Assembly (NCBI GenBank): GCA_017526785.1 | Contig: JAFXQV010000036.1 | Location: 30,155-94,154, forward strand | DNA length: 64,000 nt | Direction: 5' to 3' | Source: Oscillibacter sp. | GTDB taxonomy: Bacteria; Bacillota; Clostridia; Oscillospirales; Oscillospiraceae | In this document: piece after piece, positions 1 to 9,060 of the stretch | Numbering within the stretch: the stretch's first letter is position 1 | Layout of the letters: the number at the start of each line of letters is the position of its first letter | The notes under the pieces: generated by a model | Seen by the model: the letters and a program-made list of their open reading frames with translations, nothing else | The model's database searches: none | What the model was told of the DNA's origin: nothing | Made by a program: the position numbers and the translations under genes

Positions 1-165
1 CAGGTTCCCCTCCCGGGACAGCGCCGACACAACCCGGCTTCCGGACGCCTGTCCGGCGCACCACCCGCCGAACGCGTACAGAATCCGCCGCGCCGTACTC
101 TGTTCGTACGCCTCCCGCAACGCAAGCCAGAGACTGTACAACAGGCTTTCTCTCCAAAGTGTCAT
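1..165 (-). CDS. N-terminal part of a polysaccharide-cluster protein, cut by window edge
   Basis: Only the first 55 codons are present; the reading frame runs open off the left edge of the window. The ATG at 163-165 follows a good AGGAG ribosome binding site placed between the stop of the upstream glycosyltransferase and this start, so the two are probably co-transcribed. The visible protein begins MTLWRESLLYSLWLALREA and is rich in Trp, Leu and Arg. Start regions of this style occur in clostridial O-antigen-ligase/polymerase-like membrane proteins, and the neighbouring sugar genes would fit that, but the fragment is too short to prove a family. The product is therefore left unnamed. Confidence 0.55.
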   Translation of the reverse strand, partial: MTLWRESLLYSLWLALREAYEQSTARRILYAFGGWCAGQASGSRVVSALSREGNL

Positions 166-179
166 GAAAAATGTTCTCC

Positions 180-1205
180 TTACATCCGATTTTTGAGCCG
201 ATACAACAGCGTCAGAAGCCCGAACAGATTATGACGCACCAGAAACGCGACCATTGCCTTGTTGCGCCCCATGCCTGCGGGTTTATAGTGCCGTATCGCC
301 TCCCGCATGTCCGGACGCCGACAGAGCGCCTCCACGGTCTCCCGGCGCTCCCAGAACGGTTTCTCAACCCCCGGCGCGTACTCGTTGCCAATGGCAATCA
401 ACAGGTTCGCCCAGCGGGTATTGTCTCGCCAGCGCGGACACTCCTTGTGAAACTCGTATGTCCTGTCCAGTTCCTCCTTGGCCTCCATGTAGCGGTCAAG
501 GACTTGCACGAGGTTTTTCATATAGCGCCGCGTCGCCGACGCCGGATTCTGCCAGTAGCGGTAAAGCGGCGTCTCCGTGACGGCGAGGCGTCTGTTTGGT
601 TTCTCGGCGCAGAAATATTCCAGCAGGAATAATTCGTCTTCCAAATAGGGGCCGTCGAAATGCGCCCCGCTCCGCTGAATCTGTTCGTTCTGGAACAGGA
701 ACCGCCAGATAAAGCCGTTTGTCAGCGGTACCCGCAGGCGTTCCCCGAACAGCGGCACCACGAACCGCTCCCGGATTTCGTCGTAGCCGTACACGCCCGA
801 CGGCAAGAGCGTCTCGACGCGCTCGGGGCCGTCCGGCGTGACGTTCCAGTGGGCGCACCCGGCGCTGTCCGCGCCGCTCTCCGCGCACAGGTTCCAGAGC
901 GTTTCCAGCGTCTCGGGAATGTAGCGGTCGTCGGCGTCCAGAAAGGCGACGTAACGCCCCCGCGCCTCTTTGAGACCCCGGTTCCGGGCGGCGCTGACGC
1001 CCATGTTCCGGGGCTGCGCGATAACCCGGATACGCGTGTCTTCGGCGGCGTACCGTTCGCACAGGGCGCGGGAATTGTCCGTGGAGCCATCGTCAATCAA
1101 CAGCAGTTCCCAGTCGGGCATGGTCTGCCCCCGCACACTCTCCACGCACTCCGGAAGCAGGGCTTCCCCCTGATACACCGGAACGATGACAGAAATCACG
1201 GGCAT
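180..1205 (-). CDS. Family 2 glycosyltransferase
   Basis: The 341-residue product starts with the classic GT-A fold signature: a beta strand with VIVPVYQG near residue 8, the nucleotide-binding DDGSTDNS near residue 38, and the metal-binding DADD near residue 91. It would transfer a sugar from a nucleotide-activated donor to a growing surface glycan on the cytoplasmic face. The C-terminal third is Arg/Trp-rich and diverged, so donor and acceptor cannot be predicted. It lies between the dehydratase-like gene, from which it is separated by a terminator, and a partial gene at the window edge with which it probably forms an operon. The ATG at 1205 has an AGGGATGA-like ribosome binding site. Confidence 0.9.
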   Translation of the reverse strand: MPVISVIVPVYQGEALLPECVESVRGQTMPDWELLLIDDGSTDNSRALCERYAAEDTRIRVIAQPRNMGVSAARNRGLKEARGRYVAFLDADDRYIPETLETLWNLCAESGADSAGCAHWNVTPDGPERVETLLPSGVYGYDEIRERFVVPLFGERLRVPLTNGFIWRFLFQNEQIQRSGAHFDGPYLEDELFLLEYFCAEKPNRRLAVTETPLYRYWQNPASATRRYMKNLVQVLDRYMEAKEELDRTYEFHKECPRWRDNTRWANLLIAIGNEYAPGVEKPFWERRETVEALCRRPDMREAIRHYKPAGMGRNKAMVAFLVRHNLFGLLTLLYRLKNRM

Positions 1206-1235
1206 ATATCATCCCTCTTTCGTGTTGGTTTCAGT

Positions 1236-1266
1236 CAAAAAGCGGCGACCCGCGTTACGGGTCGCC
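1236..1266 (-). terminator. Rho-independent terminator after the dehydratase gene
   Basis: A perfect 9-bp stem (GGCGACCCG, 1244-1252, with CGGGTCGCC, 1258-1266) is followed on the minus strand by a run of five T at 1237-1241. It sits directly after the stop of the nucleotide-sugar dehydratase gene, so it should separate that gene from the glycosyltransferase. Confidence 0.8.
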
Positions 1267-1274
1267 GGACGAAC

Positions 1275-3326
1275 TCATGACGGCCTGTCCGCTTCCTGCG
1301 CGGGGTGGTACGTCGATACCATTTCCATCAGCAGACGGCGGATTTCCACGCCGTCCACGTTCTCATAGGCCGCGTCCATGAGCGTCCGCAACTGTCCGAA
1401 AAAGCTGTCCATCTCGAACTGAATGGGGCGGCTGATGAAAATAAGGTTGTTCTGCGTCTTGCGCAAGCCCTCCTCGGCCATCAGCATTTCCTCATAGAGC
1501 TTTTCGCCGGGGCGGAGGCCGGTATACTCAATCTTGATATCGACATCCGGGCGGTAGCCGGACAGCCGAATCAGATTGCGAGCCAGCGTGTCGATTTTGA
1601 CGGGGCTTCCCAAGTCCAGCACAAAGATTTCCCCGCCCTCGGCGTACGTACCCGCCAGCAGTACCAGACTGACCGCCTCCGGAATCGTCATGAAATACCG
1701 GATAATGTCCGGGTGCGTGACCTTGACGGGGCCGCCCTTTTCGATTTGTTCCTTGAAAATCGGAACCACAGAGCCGTTACTGCCCAGAACGTTCCCGAAG
1801 CGCACCGCCACATATTCCGTCTGCGCGTGGCGTAACGCCTCCGTCACATCGGGCAGGCCATGCCCGGCCGTCTCGGCGTGGGTAAAGAGGCAGGGCAGGT
1901 CTCCGGCGCGTCCGGCTTTTATTTTCGCGTCGAAGCTCTGGATAATCATCTCGCAGAGGCGCTTACTGGCTCCCATGACGTTGGTCGGGTTCACGGCCTT
2001 GTCCGTAGAAATCAGCACGAAGCGCTTGCACCCGTACAACATCGCCGCATAGGCGGTCTTGTACGTGCCAATCGTGTTGTTTTTGACGGCCTCACAGGGG
2101 CTGTCCTCCATGAGCGGGACGTGTTTGTGCGCGGCCGCGTGGTAGACGACTTCCGGGCGGTACTCCTCGAACAGTGCGCAGAGTTTCCGGCTGTCCCGCA
2201 CGGAACCAATCAACACTTCCAAGTCGAGGTCGGGATACTTTTCCAGTAGTTCCAACTGCAAGGCGTAGGCGTTGTTCTCGTAGATGTCGAAGATAATCAG
2301 CTTGCCGGGCTGGTGTCCGGCAATCTGGCGGCAAAGTTCGCTTCCAATGGAGCCGCCGCCGCCCGTGACCAGAATCGTTTTGCCCTTCAGGAAGTGGAAA
2401 ACGTTGTCGAGGTCAACCCGGATGGGCGGACGCCCTAACAGGTCCTCCGTGGAGACATCCCGCATGGCGCTGACGGTCACATCTCCCTGCACAATTTGAT
2501 AAATGCCCGGCAATTGCTTGACCTTGCACCCGGTTTCCATGCAAATGTCCAGCAGTTCATTTCTCTGCGAGACGGTAGCGCTCGGAATCGTGATGAAAAT
2601 TTTCCGGATTCCGTACTTGACCGCGTTTGCCGAAATCGTGTCGCGGCCTCCGGCTATCGGCACACCCTCAATGAAGCGCCCCCATTTGTCGGGGTCGTCG
2701 TCGATGATACACACCACCCGGTTGACGGGTTCCACGTCGTCCCAGTCGTCCTCGGCGGCTCCATTCTGGTTGATGTCCCGGAGTATCATCTGTCCAGCCT
2801 CGCCCGCGCCCACTAACATAATCGGCTCATAGCGCGCTACGTTTGTTTTCAGCCGCCGCCGCTCCATTATCAGGAAGCGGTAACTGAACCGGATACTCAG
2901 CGTAAAGACAAGGTGCAGCAACGCCCCCCAGACATAGTAAGACAGCGGCATTTTGACGCTGAAAATCAACACTGTCCAGCAGAGTTGAATCAAAATCATA
3001 ATTCCGGCGGCGAGCAATATTCTCATTAGTTCCACGTAGCTGGCGAAGCGCCAAACGCTGTTGTAGAGCTTCAAAGCCCAGAATACCGTGACACAGCACA
3101 GGGCGTACGGACCGATAGAGTATATCCAAGTGTCCAGATACAGCGCCGGAACCGCAGATAAGTTCATATCAAACCGCAAAAGCAAGGCCAGAAAATAGGC
3201 CAGACAGACCGCGAGAACGTCATAACACATCAGCAGGGCGGCGAGTCCCTGCCAGCGCTTAAAATGTTTGGAAAGGTTCCATGACCAACGCTTTTGCTCC
3301 CTATCGGCCTCTGGATGTTTCATCAT
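1275..3326 (-). CDS. Membrane-bound nucleotide-sugar 4,6-dehydratase/epimerase, CapD/FlaA1-like
   Basis: The 683-residue protein has the full long-form architecture of the CapD/WbpM group. About four transmembrane helices occupy residues 20-150, then a CoA-binding-like Rossmann segment (MLVGAGEAG near 172), then an extended short-chain dehydrogenase domain that begins with the NAD-binding GGGGSIGSE near residue 323. The family replaces the usual catalytic Tyr-Lys context with MGASKR, which is present. Such enzymes convert UDP-GlcNAc-type sugars to 4-keto-6-deoxy intermediates for capsule or glycoprotein glycans. It has its own promoter upstream and a terminator downstream. Family is clear; the exact sugar substrate is not. 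Confidence 0.92.
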   Translation of the reverse strand: MMKHPEADREQKRWSWNLSKHFKRWQGLAALLMCYDVLAVCLAYFLALLLRFDMNLSAVPALYLDTWIYSIGPYALCCVTVFWALKLYNSVWRFASYVELMRILLAAGIMILIQLCWTVLIFSVKMPLSYYVWGALLHLVFTLSIRFSYRFLIMERRRLKTNVARYEPIMLVGAGEAGQMILRDINQNGAAEDDWDDVEPVNRVVCIIDDDPDKWGRFIEGVPIAGGRDTISANAVKYGIRKIFITIPSATVSQRNELLDICMETGCKVKQLPGIYQIVQGDVTVSAMRDVSTEDLLGRPPIRVDLDNVFHFLKGKTILVTGGGGSIGSELCRQIAGHQPGKLIIFDIYENNAYALQLELLEKYPDLDLEVLIGSVRDSRKLCALFEEYRPEVVYHAAAHKHVPLMEDSPCEAVKNNTIGTYKTAYAAMLYGCKRFVLISTDKAVNPTNVMGASKRLCEMIIQSFDAKIKAGRAGDLPCLFTHAETAGHGLPDVTEALRHAQTEYVAVRFGNVLGSNGSVVPIFKEQIEKGGPVKVTHPDIIRYFMTIPEAVSLVLLAGTYAEGGEIFVLDLGSPVKIDTLARNLIRLSGYRPDVDIKIEYTGLRPGEKLYEEMLMAEEGLRKTQNNLIFISRPIQFEMDSFFGQLRTLMDAAYENVDGVEIRRLLMEMVSTYHPAQEADRPS

Positions 3327-3421
3327 ATGTTCATCCCTTTGTAGTCGTCAGAATGGGCGGACAAATTTCCGTCCACGCATGACGGGCGGAAAGTTCGATT
3401 CTTTTTCAGAAAGACACCTTG

Positions 3422-3450
3422 ATTATATCACCAATTGCCCATGAATGCAA
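3422..3450 (-). promoter_or_regulatory. Sigma-A-type promoter for the dehydratase gene
   Basis: Read on the minus strand there is TTGCAT (3450-3445), a 17-bp spacer and a perfect TATAAT (3427-3422). It lies about 95 bp upstream of the dehydratase start, leaving a leader of roughly 85 bases. The gene-free stretch 3327-3650 holds this promoter and the rubrerythrin terminator; nothing else was seen there. Confidence 0.7.
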
Positions 3451-3515
3451 GCACGAATATCAGGCGGAATTTTACAGTTATGTTTCAAAAGCCGCTCAGC
3501 CGCCCGGCGCGGACA

Positions 3516-3559
3516 ACAAAGAAACAGCCGGGAGAGGAAAAGGTATCCTCTCCCGGCTG
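3516..3559 (-). terminator. Terminator after the rubrerythrin gene
   Basis: A perfect 14-bp stem, CAGCCGGGAGAGGA at 3525-3538 with its complement at 3546-3559 around a 7-base loop, is followed on the minus strand by a T-rich tract. It lies about 90 bp after the rubrerythrin stop. Confidence 0.75.
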
Positions 3560-3650
3560 GCTCACTGCCAGTATACGGTGTCGGTCTGTCCGGCTGGCTG
3601 TCCAGACGCATTTTCAACCCACCCGCCCACATAGGGCGGAACATGCGGCA

Positions 3651-4193
3651 TTAGCCGAAATAGCGTTTCAGCAAACCCGCAAACGCCTGACCGTGGCGCG
3701 CCTCGTCACGCGCCATTTCGTGTACGGTGTCGTGAATGGCGTCGAGGTTCAGCGCCTTAGCCTTCTTGGCAAGGGCGGTCTTTCCGGCACAAGCGCCGTT
3801 TTCGGCTTCCACGCGCATTTGCAGATTTTTCTTGGTGCTGTCCGTGACGACCTCGCCGAGCAGTTCGGCGTACTTGGCGGCGTGTTCGGCCTCCTCGAAC
3901 GCGGCGCGGCGCCAGTATTCGCCGATTTCGGGGTAGCCCTCCCGATAGGCGACGCGGCTCATGGCCAGATACATGCCGACTTCGGAACATTCGCCCCGGA
4001 AGTCCGCCCGCAGACCTTCCAGAATATCCTCCGGCGCACCCTGCGCGACGCCGACAACGTGCTCAGACGCCCACGCCATGTCGCCGGACTGCTCCTTGAA
4101 CTTGGACGCCGGAACGCCGCACTGGGGGCATTTCTCCGGCGGGTTCTCGCCCTCGTACACGTAGCCGCACACAGAACATACCCATTTTTTCAT
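3651..4193 (-). CDS. Reverse rubrerythrin (rubredoxin-first peroxide reductase)
   Basis: The ATG at 4193 is chosen over upstream starts because an AGGAGG site sits 8 bases before it. The 180-residue protein opens with a rubredoxin-like iron site ([10 protein letters not shown] and CPQCG, residues 5-25), followed by a four-helix rubrerythrin domain with [29 protein letters not shown] and [10 protein letters not shown], which supply the di-iron carboxylate and His ligands. This domain order is that of reverse rubrerythrin from clostridia, which reduces hydrogen peroxide (and oxygen) in the cytoplasm of anaerobes using NADH-linked electron donors. It appears monocistronic with its own terminator. 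Confidence 0.93.
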   Translation of the reverse strand: MKKWVCSVCGYVYEGENPPEKCPQCGVPASKFKEQSGDMAWASEHVVGVAQGAPEDILEGLRADFRGECSEVGMYLAMSRVAYREGYPEIGEYWRRAAFEEAEHAAKYAELLGEVVTDSTKKNLQMRVEAENGACAGKTALAKKAKALNLDAIHDTVHEMARDEARHGQAFAGLLKRYFG

Positions 4194-4331
4194 GTTCGTT
4201 TCCTCCTGTTGTAGAATCCCCTCATGTAATGCTGTTATGATACAGTCCCCGCGCAACCTGTGTGGAAGCGCGGGACACCGTAGCATGCTGTAAGATAGCA
4301 GAAAAGCGGAAAAATGTCAAGGGAAAGTCTT

Positions 4332-6314
4332 TTACTGCTGTTCGGCAAGCGCCTTGGCCTCTGCAATGGCCTTTTCCTGCGCGGCGGGGGGGCAGTCCTC
4401 GTAACGGACAAAGTGGAACGTGAAACTGCCCCGGCTTTGCGTCATGGAGCGCAAGTCGATAGCGTAGGAACCCATTTCGGCCATAGGCACCTCGGCGGAG
4501 ATGACCTGACTGCCGTCTCCGGTCGGGTCCATGCCCATGACGCGGCCGCGACGCTTGTTCAGGTCGCCGATAACGTCGCCCATATAGTTGTCGGGTACCG
4601 TCACTTTGAGTTCGCCCACGGGTTCGAGCAGTACGGGGTTCGCCTCCGGCATGCCAGCCTTGTAGGCCAGTTGCGCGGCGGTCTTGAACGCGATTTCGGA
4701 CGAGTCGACGGGGTGATAGGAGCCGTCGTACAGCACCGCTTTCAGGTTCACGACGGGGTATCCGGCTAAGGGGCCGTGCAGGCAGGCCTCCCGCAGACCC
4801 TTTTCCACGGCCGGGAAAAAGTTCTTCGGCACGGAGCCGCCGAACACTTCCTCGGCAAATACCATTTCCTCTTCTTCGGGGTTGGGTTCAAAGCGAATCC
4901 ACACATCGCCGAATTGACCGCTTCCGCCCGTCTGCTTCTTGTGGCGTCCCTGCTTCTGAACGGTCTTGCGGATTTTCTCGCGGTAGGGTACGCGCGTCGG
5001 CTTGAGTTCCGCTTCGACGTTGAAACGGCTTTTCAGCTTGCTGACAAGTACATCAATCTGCATGTCGCCGGAGCCGGACAATACCATCTGGTGTGTCTCG
5101 ACATTGCTGCCCACGGTAAAGGTCGGGTCTTCCTCGTTGAGGCGGGAGAGGCCTTGCGAAATTTTATCCTCCTGCCCTCTGGTCTTCGGCACAATTGCCA
5201 CGGAATAGCACGGTTCCGCGAACGGAATCGGGGCTATCGTGACGGGAGCTTTCGCGTCGGAGAGGGTGTCCCCGGTCTTGACCTTGTCCATCTTGCCGAT
5301 AGCGCCGATGTCGCCGCAGACAAGTTCCTTGATTTCGCTGGACTTCTTGCCGCGCATGGAGTACAGGCGGCCTAACTTCTCCGTGGAACCCGTGCGGGAG
5401 TTGTAGAGCGGCATATCGGGCGTAATCGTGCCGGACAGCACTTTCACGAACGAATACTTGCCGTACTGGTCGGAGAGCGTCTTAAAGACGAACGCCACGG
5501 GCGCGCCGTCGGGCTTGACCTCGAACGCGTCGCCGGATTCGGTTTTCGGCGCGGTGCCTTCCGTCGGGTTGGGTGCCAAGTGCGCGATAGTGTCCAGCAG
5601 TGTCATAGTGCCGGTGCCGTTGACGGCGGAGCCGAACAGAGCCGGATACAGCGCGTGTTCGCATACGGCCTGCCGTAAGCCCTGCTTCATCTCGTCGGGG
5701 GACAGGTCGCCGGTGTCGAAAAACTTCTCCATGAGTTCTTCACTGGTTCCGGCGGCGGCCTCTTTCAGCTCGTCCTCGGACGCCGCCACCAAATCCGCAA
5801 CAGACGCCGGGACGTTCTTCCCGTCGGGCGCGGCGTACGGAATAATACTGTTCCCGAAACGCTCGCGGAGCGCTTCCAGCGTCGCGGCGGGGTCGCTGTT
5901 GTCCTCGTCAATGCGGGAGACATAGACGAAACGCGGAATCTGCCGCTCTTCACAGTATTTCCACGCCTTCTCCACGCCCACGGACACGCCGTCTTTCGCC
6001 GCACACACAATAATGGCGGCGTCGGCGGCGCTGAGCGCTTCCATGACCTCTCCCGCGAAGTCAAACGCGCCGGGGGTGTCCAGTACGTTAATCCGGCAAC
6101 CCTGATAGTCAATCGGGGCGACGGCCGTGGACAGCGAAATCTGCCGCTTGACCTCCTCCGGGTCGGAGTCGCAGACGGTGTTACCGTCGGCGGCGCGTCC
6201 CATACGGTCAATTGCCTTTGTCATGTAGAGCATGCTTTCGGCGAGGGCGGTTTTGCCGCTCCCGCTATGCCCCAGCAGGCAGACATTCCGGATGTCCTTG
6301 ACAGAATAGCTCAT
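4332..6314 (-). CDS. EF-G-like translational GTPase (FusA paralogue)
   Basis: The ATG at 6314 has an AAGGAGA site; upstream in-frame codons lack one. The 660-residue product has a P-loop (GHSGSGKT, near residue 17), a switch region with SLSTAVAP and the G3 motif DTPGAFDF, then the ordered EF-G domains II-V. The G4 motif that is NKxD in true EF-G reads SRIDED, and the guanine-specificity site is thus altered. This is the pattern of the second EF-G-like protein carried by many Firmicutes, whose role is not well defined, rather than of the main translocase. No ribosomal-protein genes are nearby, which supports the paralogue call. Confidence 0.88.
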   Translation of the reverse strand: MSYSVKDIRNVCLLGHSGSGKTALAESMLYMTKAIDRMGRAADGNTVCDSDPEEVKRQISLSTAVAPIDYQGCRINVLDTPGAFDFAGEVMEALSAADAAIIVCAAKDGVSVGVEKAWKYCEERQIPRFVYVSRIDEDNSDPAATLEALRERFGNSIIPYAAPDGKNVPASVADLVAASEDELKEAAAGTSEELMEKFFDTGDLSPDEMKQGLRQAVCEHALYPALFGSAVNGTGTMTLLDTIAHLAPNPTEGTAPKTESGDAFEVKPDGAPVAFVFKTLSDQYGKYSFVKVLSGTITPDMPLYNSRTGSTEKLGRLYSMRGKKSSEIKELVCGDIGAIGKMDKVKTGDTLSDAKAPVTIAPIPFAEPCYSVAIVPKTRGQEDKISQGLSRLNEEDPTFTVGSNVETHQMVLSGSGDMQIDVLVSKLKSRFNVEAELKPTRVPYREKIRKTVQKQGRHKKQTGGSGQFGDVWIRFEPNPEEEEMVFAEEVFGGSVPKNFFPAVEKGLREACLHGPLAGYPVVNLKAVLYDGSYHPVDSSEIAFKTAAQLAYKAGMPEANPVLLEPVGELKVTVPDNYMGDVIGDLNKRRGRVMGMDPTGDGSQVISAEVPMAEMGSYAIDLRSMTQSRGSFTFHFVRYEDCPPAAQEKAIAEAKALAEQQ

Positions 6315-6416
6315 GATTTCTACTCTCCTTGTGCTTGTGTTGAATCTGCGGGAAACTCCATGGAGACCATTATACCGCATTCGCGGCCGGATTACAACCA
6401 GAATTTCAGGGGAAAA

Positions 6417-6929
6417 TCACGCCTCCCCCACAATCGGCAGGTACCGCACCTCGACGCCGCGTTTCAGGGCGTACTCAATCGTATAGCGCGTGCCGCCGGG
6501 TGTGCCGTCGTAGGCCGCCAGCAACAGCGACGCGTGGTCAATCAAGTATCGGTCGCGTTGCAGCATGCAGTGAGGCGTGTACGACGGCGACACGGCCACG
6601 GCGTCGTCACAGCCCCGCAACAGTTCCGCGTACTGGATACGCTTGTCTGTCCGCCAGCGGTCGGCGTGTCCGGCGTACGGCAACGCCGCTTCGAGCGTCA
6701 CGCCGTCGCGGACACGCTTCAAGCTCTGGACTTCTTCGCAGAAGTAAAGGTCACAGCCTTGCGCCATGCCGCACAGAAAGTGCCGGAAGCCCTCGTCGTA
6801 CGCCGCTTGCAGGGCGTCGGCGATTCTCCGCCGCAACGCAAGACAGCGCAAGTCGCGCTCGTCGTCGCCCCACGGCAGTTTTCCGGGGCGGTGTCCCGTG
6901 AAAGCACACGTTTCCTGTCTCGCCGCCAC
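6417..6929 (-). CDS. SLOG-family protein (DUF1273/YpsA-like)
   Basis: A GTG start at 6929 is preferred: AAGGAG lies 7 bases upstream and overlaps the end of the previous gene, whose TGA is only four bases away, indicating translational coupling. The 170-residue protein shows the Rossmann-like features of the family: CAFTGHRPGKLPWG at the N-terminus, FLCGMAQGCDLYFCE, and a late GTRYTIEYAL glycine-loop segment. SLOG proteins bind nucleotide-derived ligands, and the family is often seen near mobile or defence loci, but the function of this subfamily is unknown. Here it is the last gene of the barnase/barstar/PrsW/CYTH-LRR operon. Confidence 0.8.
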   Translation of the reverse strand: MAARQETCAFTGHRPGKLPWGDDERDLRCLALRRRIADALQAAYDEGFRHFLCGMAQGCDLYFCEEVQSLKRVRDGVTLEAALPYAGHADRWRTDKRIQYAELLRGCDDAVAVSPSYTPHCMLQRDRYLIDHASLLLAAYDGTPGGTRYTIEYALKRGVEVRYLPIVGEA

Positions 6930-6933
6930 GCTG

Positions 6934-7830
6934 TCACTCCTTCCCGGGGTCGCGCCGTACAACGGCGGTATGTCCGCCGAACGCGCCCATACCGATTTCG
7001 GCACGCGCCGGGACGCTGGCGCGTTGCAGGTTCGTACAGTTCATAAAAGCCCAGTCCCCGACGCGCCCCACGCCGTCGGGTATCCGGACATGCGGCAGGC
7101 GCTCGCAGAACTGAAACGCGAAGTCCCCGATTTCCGCCACGCTTCCCGGAAGCCGTACCTCTGACAGATTCCTGCAGAACTGAAACGCGAAATCTCCAAT
7201 TCGCGTCACGCCGTCGGGAATCGTGACGCTTTCCAGATTTTCGCAGAACGCGAACGCCGAATTTCCGATTTGCCGTACGCCGCCGGGGATACGGATTTCC
7301 GACAGGCTCTTGCAGAAGGCAAACGTAAAATCTCCGATTTCGGTTACGCCGCCGGGGATGTCGATACTTGACAGCGCGTGGCAGTCGCGGAACGCCCAGC
7401 CGCCAATTCCGGTTACGCTGTCCGGAATCCGCACCTGTTCCAGCGCCGCACAGCCCTGAAACGCCGCCCCGCCAACGAACGTCAGACCGTCCGGGAGTTC
7501 GACACGTTCCAGCGCCGCGCAGTCCTGAAACGCACAGCCCCCGATTTGCGTCACGCTCGCCGGAATCCGTACGCTTTTCAGATGTTTGTGACCGTAGAAC
7601 GCCAACAGCCCCACGCCCGTCACGCCGTCCTTGATGACAAGGGAGGTGACGTTATCGGGGTTCCACGGTGTGCCAATCATGCTGTCAACAGCCCCGGCAC
7701 CCGAAAGCGTCAGCGTTCCGGCGCTGTCGAGTGTCCACGACAAGCCCTCCGCCGTCCCCGACGCCGTGACGGGCTTTTGTCTGCGCATACGCTGGAAAAG
7801 TTTCAGTTGCGGCACGTCGTCACGGCTCAT
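6934..7830 (-). CDS. BspA-type leucine-rich-repeat protein (LRR_5)
   Basis: The ATG at 7830 has AAAGGAG 9 bases upstream. The 298-residue product carries about nine 23-residue LRR_5 repeats of the form A-F-x-x-C-x-x-L-x-x-V-x-I-P-x-x-V-T-x-I-G from about residue 75 to 285. No signal peptide, membrane helix or wall anchor is visible, so it is probably cytoplasmic, unlike most BspA-like adhesins. A short beta segment (residues 30-60, WTLDSAGTLTLSGAGAV) precedes the repeats and is also found in the CYTH-fused neighbour. It is coupled to the SLOG gene and 25 bp after the CYTH gene. A protein-binding role is likely; the partner is unknown. Confidence 0.85.
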   Translation of the reverse strand: MSRDDVPQLKLFQRMRRQKPVTASGTAEGLSWTLDSAGTLTLSGAGAVDSMIGTPWNPDNVTSLVIKDGVTGVGLLAFYGHKHLKSVRIPASVTQIGGCAFQDCAALERVELPDGLTFVGGAAFQGCAALEQVRIPDSVTGIGGWAFRDCHALSSIDIPGGVTEIGDFTFAFCKSLSEIRIPGGVRQIGNSAFAFCENLESVTIPDGVTRIGDFAFQFCRNLSEVRLPGSVAEIGDFAFQFCERLPHVRIPDGVGRVGDWAFMNCTNLQRASVPARAEIGMGAFGGHTAVVRRDPGKE

Positions 7831-7855
7831 GGGACACACTCCTTTCCGGTCAATG

Positions 7856-9052
7856 TCAGCGGCGTATGATTTGCGTGTGACGGTCAAACGCATCGACAAT
7901 TTTCGTCCTTCTGGATACACTTACTTGTGTTAGACCTTCGCAATTATGGAAAGCCCAGTATTCGATAGTTTTTACGCTGTTGGGAATTGTTACGCTTGTT
8001 AGAGTGGAGAAACTGAGAAAAGCGGCACTTCCGATAACAGTCACGCCGTGCTCAATAATTATAATCCTAATGCGTTCTCTGTACCTATTCCACGGAGTAA
8101 CACTCAGGTAATAATGTCCCATTTCCCCTTGTCCAGAAATCGTGAGAACATCATTGTACAGCGTCCATTTACAGTCTCCTGTTTGGCCTGAATCAATGAT
8201 TGTGAGTTTTGGGGGCGGCGGCGGTGTTGGTATCGGTTGTGGCGGCGGCGTGGGCTTTGGCGGTTTCGCTTCCATGCCATAGACTGCTTGCAACGCCGTT
8301 ATAAAATAGTCCGCTTTCTTATGCGAAAGCATTAAATAAGTAGAGAGCCAGTCGCGGCTTTTGGCGGCAATCCGCGTGCATTCCGTATTGTCCCGGCTTT
8401 CGGACGCCTTGCGAAATTCCCGCAGAAGCCCCGCGTCCGACATTTGCCGCAAAACGTTTGCTTCCCCTTTCAAGTCCGGCGCGAAGTCCATCAAAATGGA
8501 GAATATGCGTGACGCTTGTTCAAATGCGCCGATATCAAATTTTTGGCGTACGTACAAAAGCACACTCCGCAGGTCTTTCGGGTCATATTTTGTCTGGAAC
8601 GAATCCGGCAGGCCTTTTTGACTTAACGCGGCGTTGGTGTAGGCGGGGTCGTACGTGACTTCCCGCCCGAACCAGTCCGGCGCGGCGAACGCTTGCGCGG
8701 CGGCCTCCGTCGGAAACTCCACCTCCGCGAGCATGAGCGGCGCGAGCGCTTCCCGGAAAATGTCCAGTTCGACGGTGTACGCCCCCAGCGGGACGCGGTA
8801 GCGGTCTTTGACAATCGACGCCCCGTCGGCTTTCGCCAGCAGACGGGCGTACGATTCCGGGGTCAGGTCGAGTTCAAATTCTTCTCTTGCCAGCAGTCCG
8901 CGCCTCTTACAGGTTAAAATGTACCGTTCCCCGGCGTGGCGTACCCGTATGACGGGTTCCGTGGAAATATACGCCTGTTCCATGCGGGTACAGGGGTAGC
9001 GTTCCAGCGCGTCGGGGAGACGCGACACTAAAAATTTGCGTTCAATCTCCAT
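7856..9052 (-). CDS. CYTH-domain protein fused to an LRR_5 segment
   Basis: The start at 9052 opens directly with the CYTH signature MEIERKFLV, 8 bases after the PrsW-like gene. Residues 1-165 form a CYTH triphosphatase/adenylate-cyclase fold: the ExExK motif, RVRHAGERYILTCKR and a late ELDIFRE strand with acidic metal ligands. Residues about 175-285 are helical and not recognised. A Pro-rich linker (PPKPTPPPQPIP, about 285-310) leads to a C-terminal beta segment and two or three LRR_5 repeats. CYTH enzymes hydrolyse inorganic or nucleotide triphosphates or make cAMP. Fusion to LRR_5 repeats is unusual, and the substrate cannot be told from sequence. Confidence 0.82.
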   Translation of the reverse strand: MEIERKFLVSRLPDALERYPCTRMEQAYISTEPVIRVRHAGERYILTCKRRGLLAREEFELDLTPESYARLLAKADGASIVKDRYRVPLGAYTVELDIFREALAPLMLAEVEFPTEAAAQAFAAPDWFGREVTYDPAYTNAALSQKGLPDSFQTKYDPKDLRSVLLYVRQKFDIGAFEQASRIFSILMDFAPDLKGEANVLRQMSDAGLLREFRKASESRDNTECTRIAAKSRDWLSTYLMLSHKKADYFITALQAVYGMEAKPPKPTPPPQPIPTPPPPPKLTIIDSGQTGDCKWTLYNDVLTISGQGEMGHYYLSVTPWNRYRERIRIIIIEHGVTVIGSAAFLSFSTLTSVTIPNSVKTIEYWAFHNCEGLTQVSVSRRTKIVDAFDRHTQIIRR

Positions 9053-9060
9053 GTAAGGCC

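Noticed and set aside
4332-6314. Tetracycline-resistance ribosomal protection protein
   Set aside because: It is EF-G-like, but its G4 motif and sequence style match the Firmicute EF-G paralogue, and there is no resistance-type leader or mobile context.
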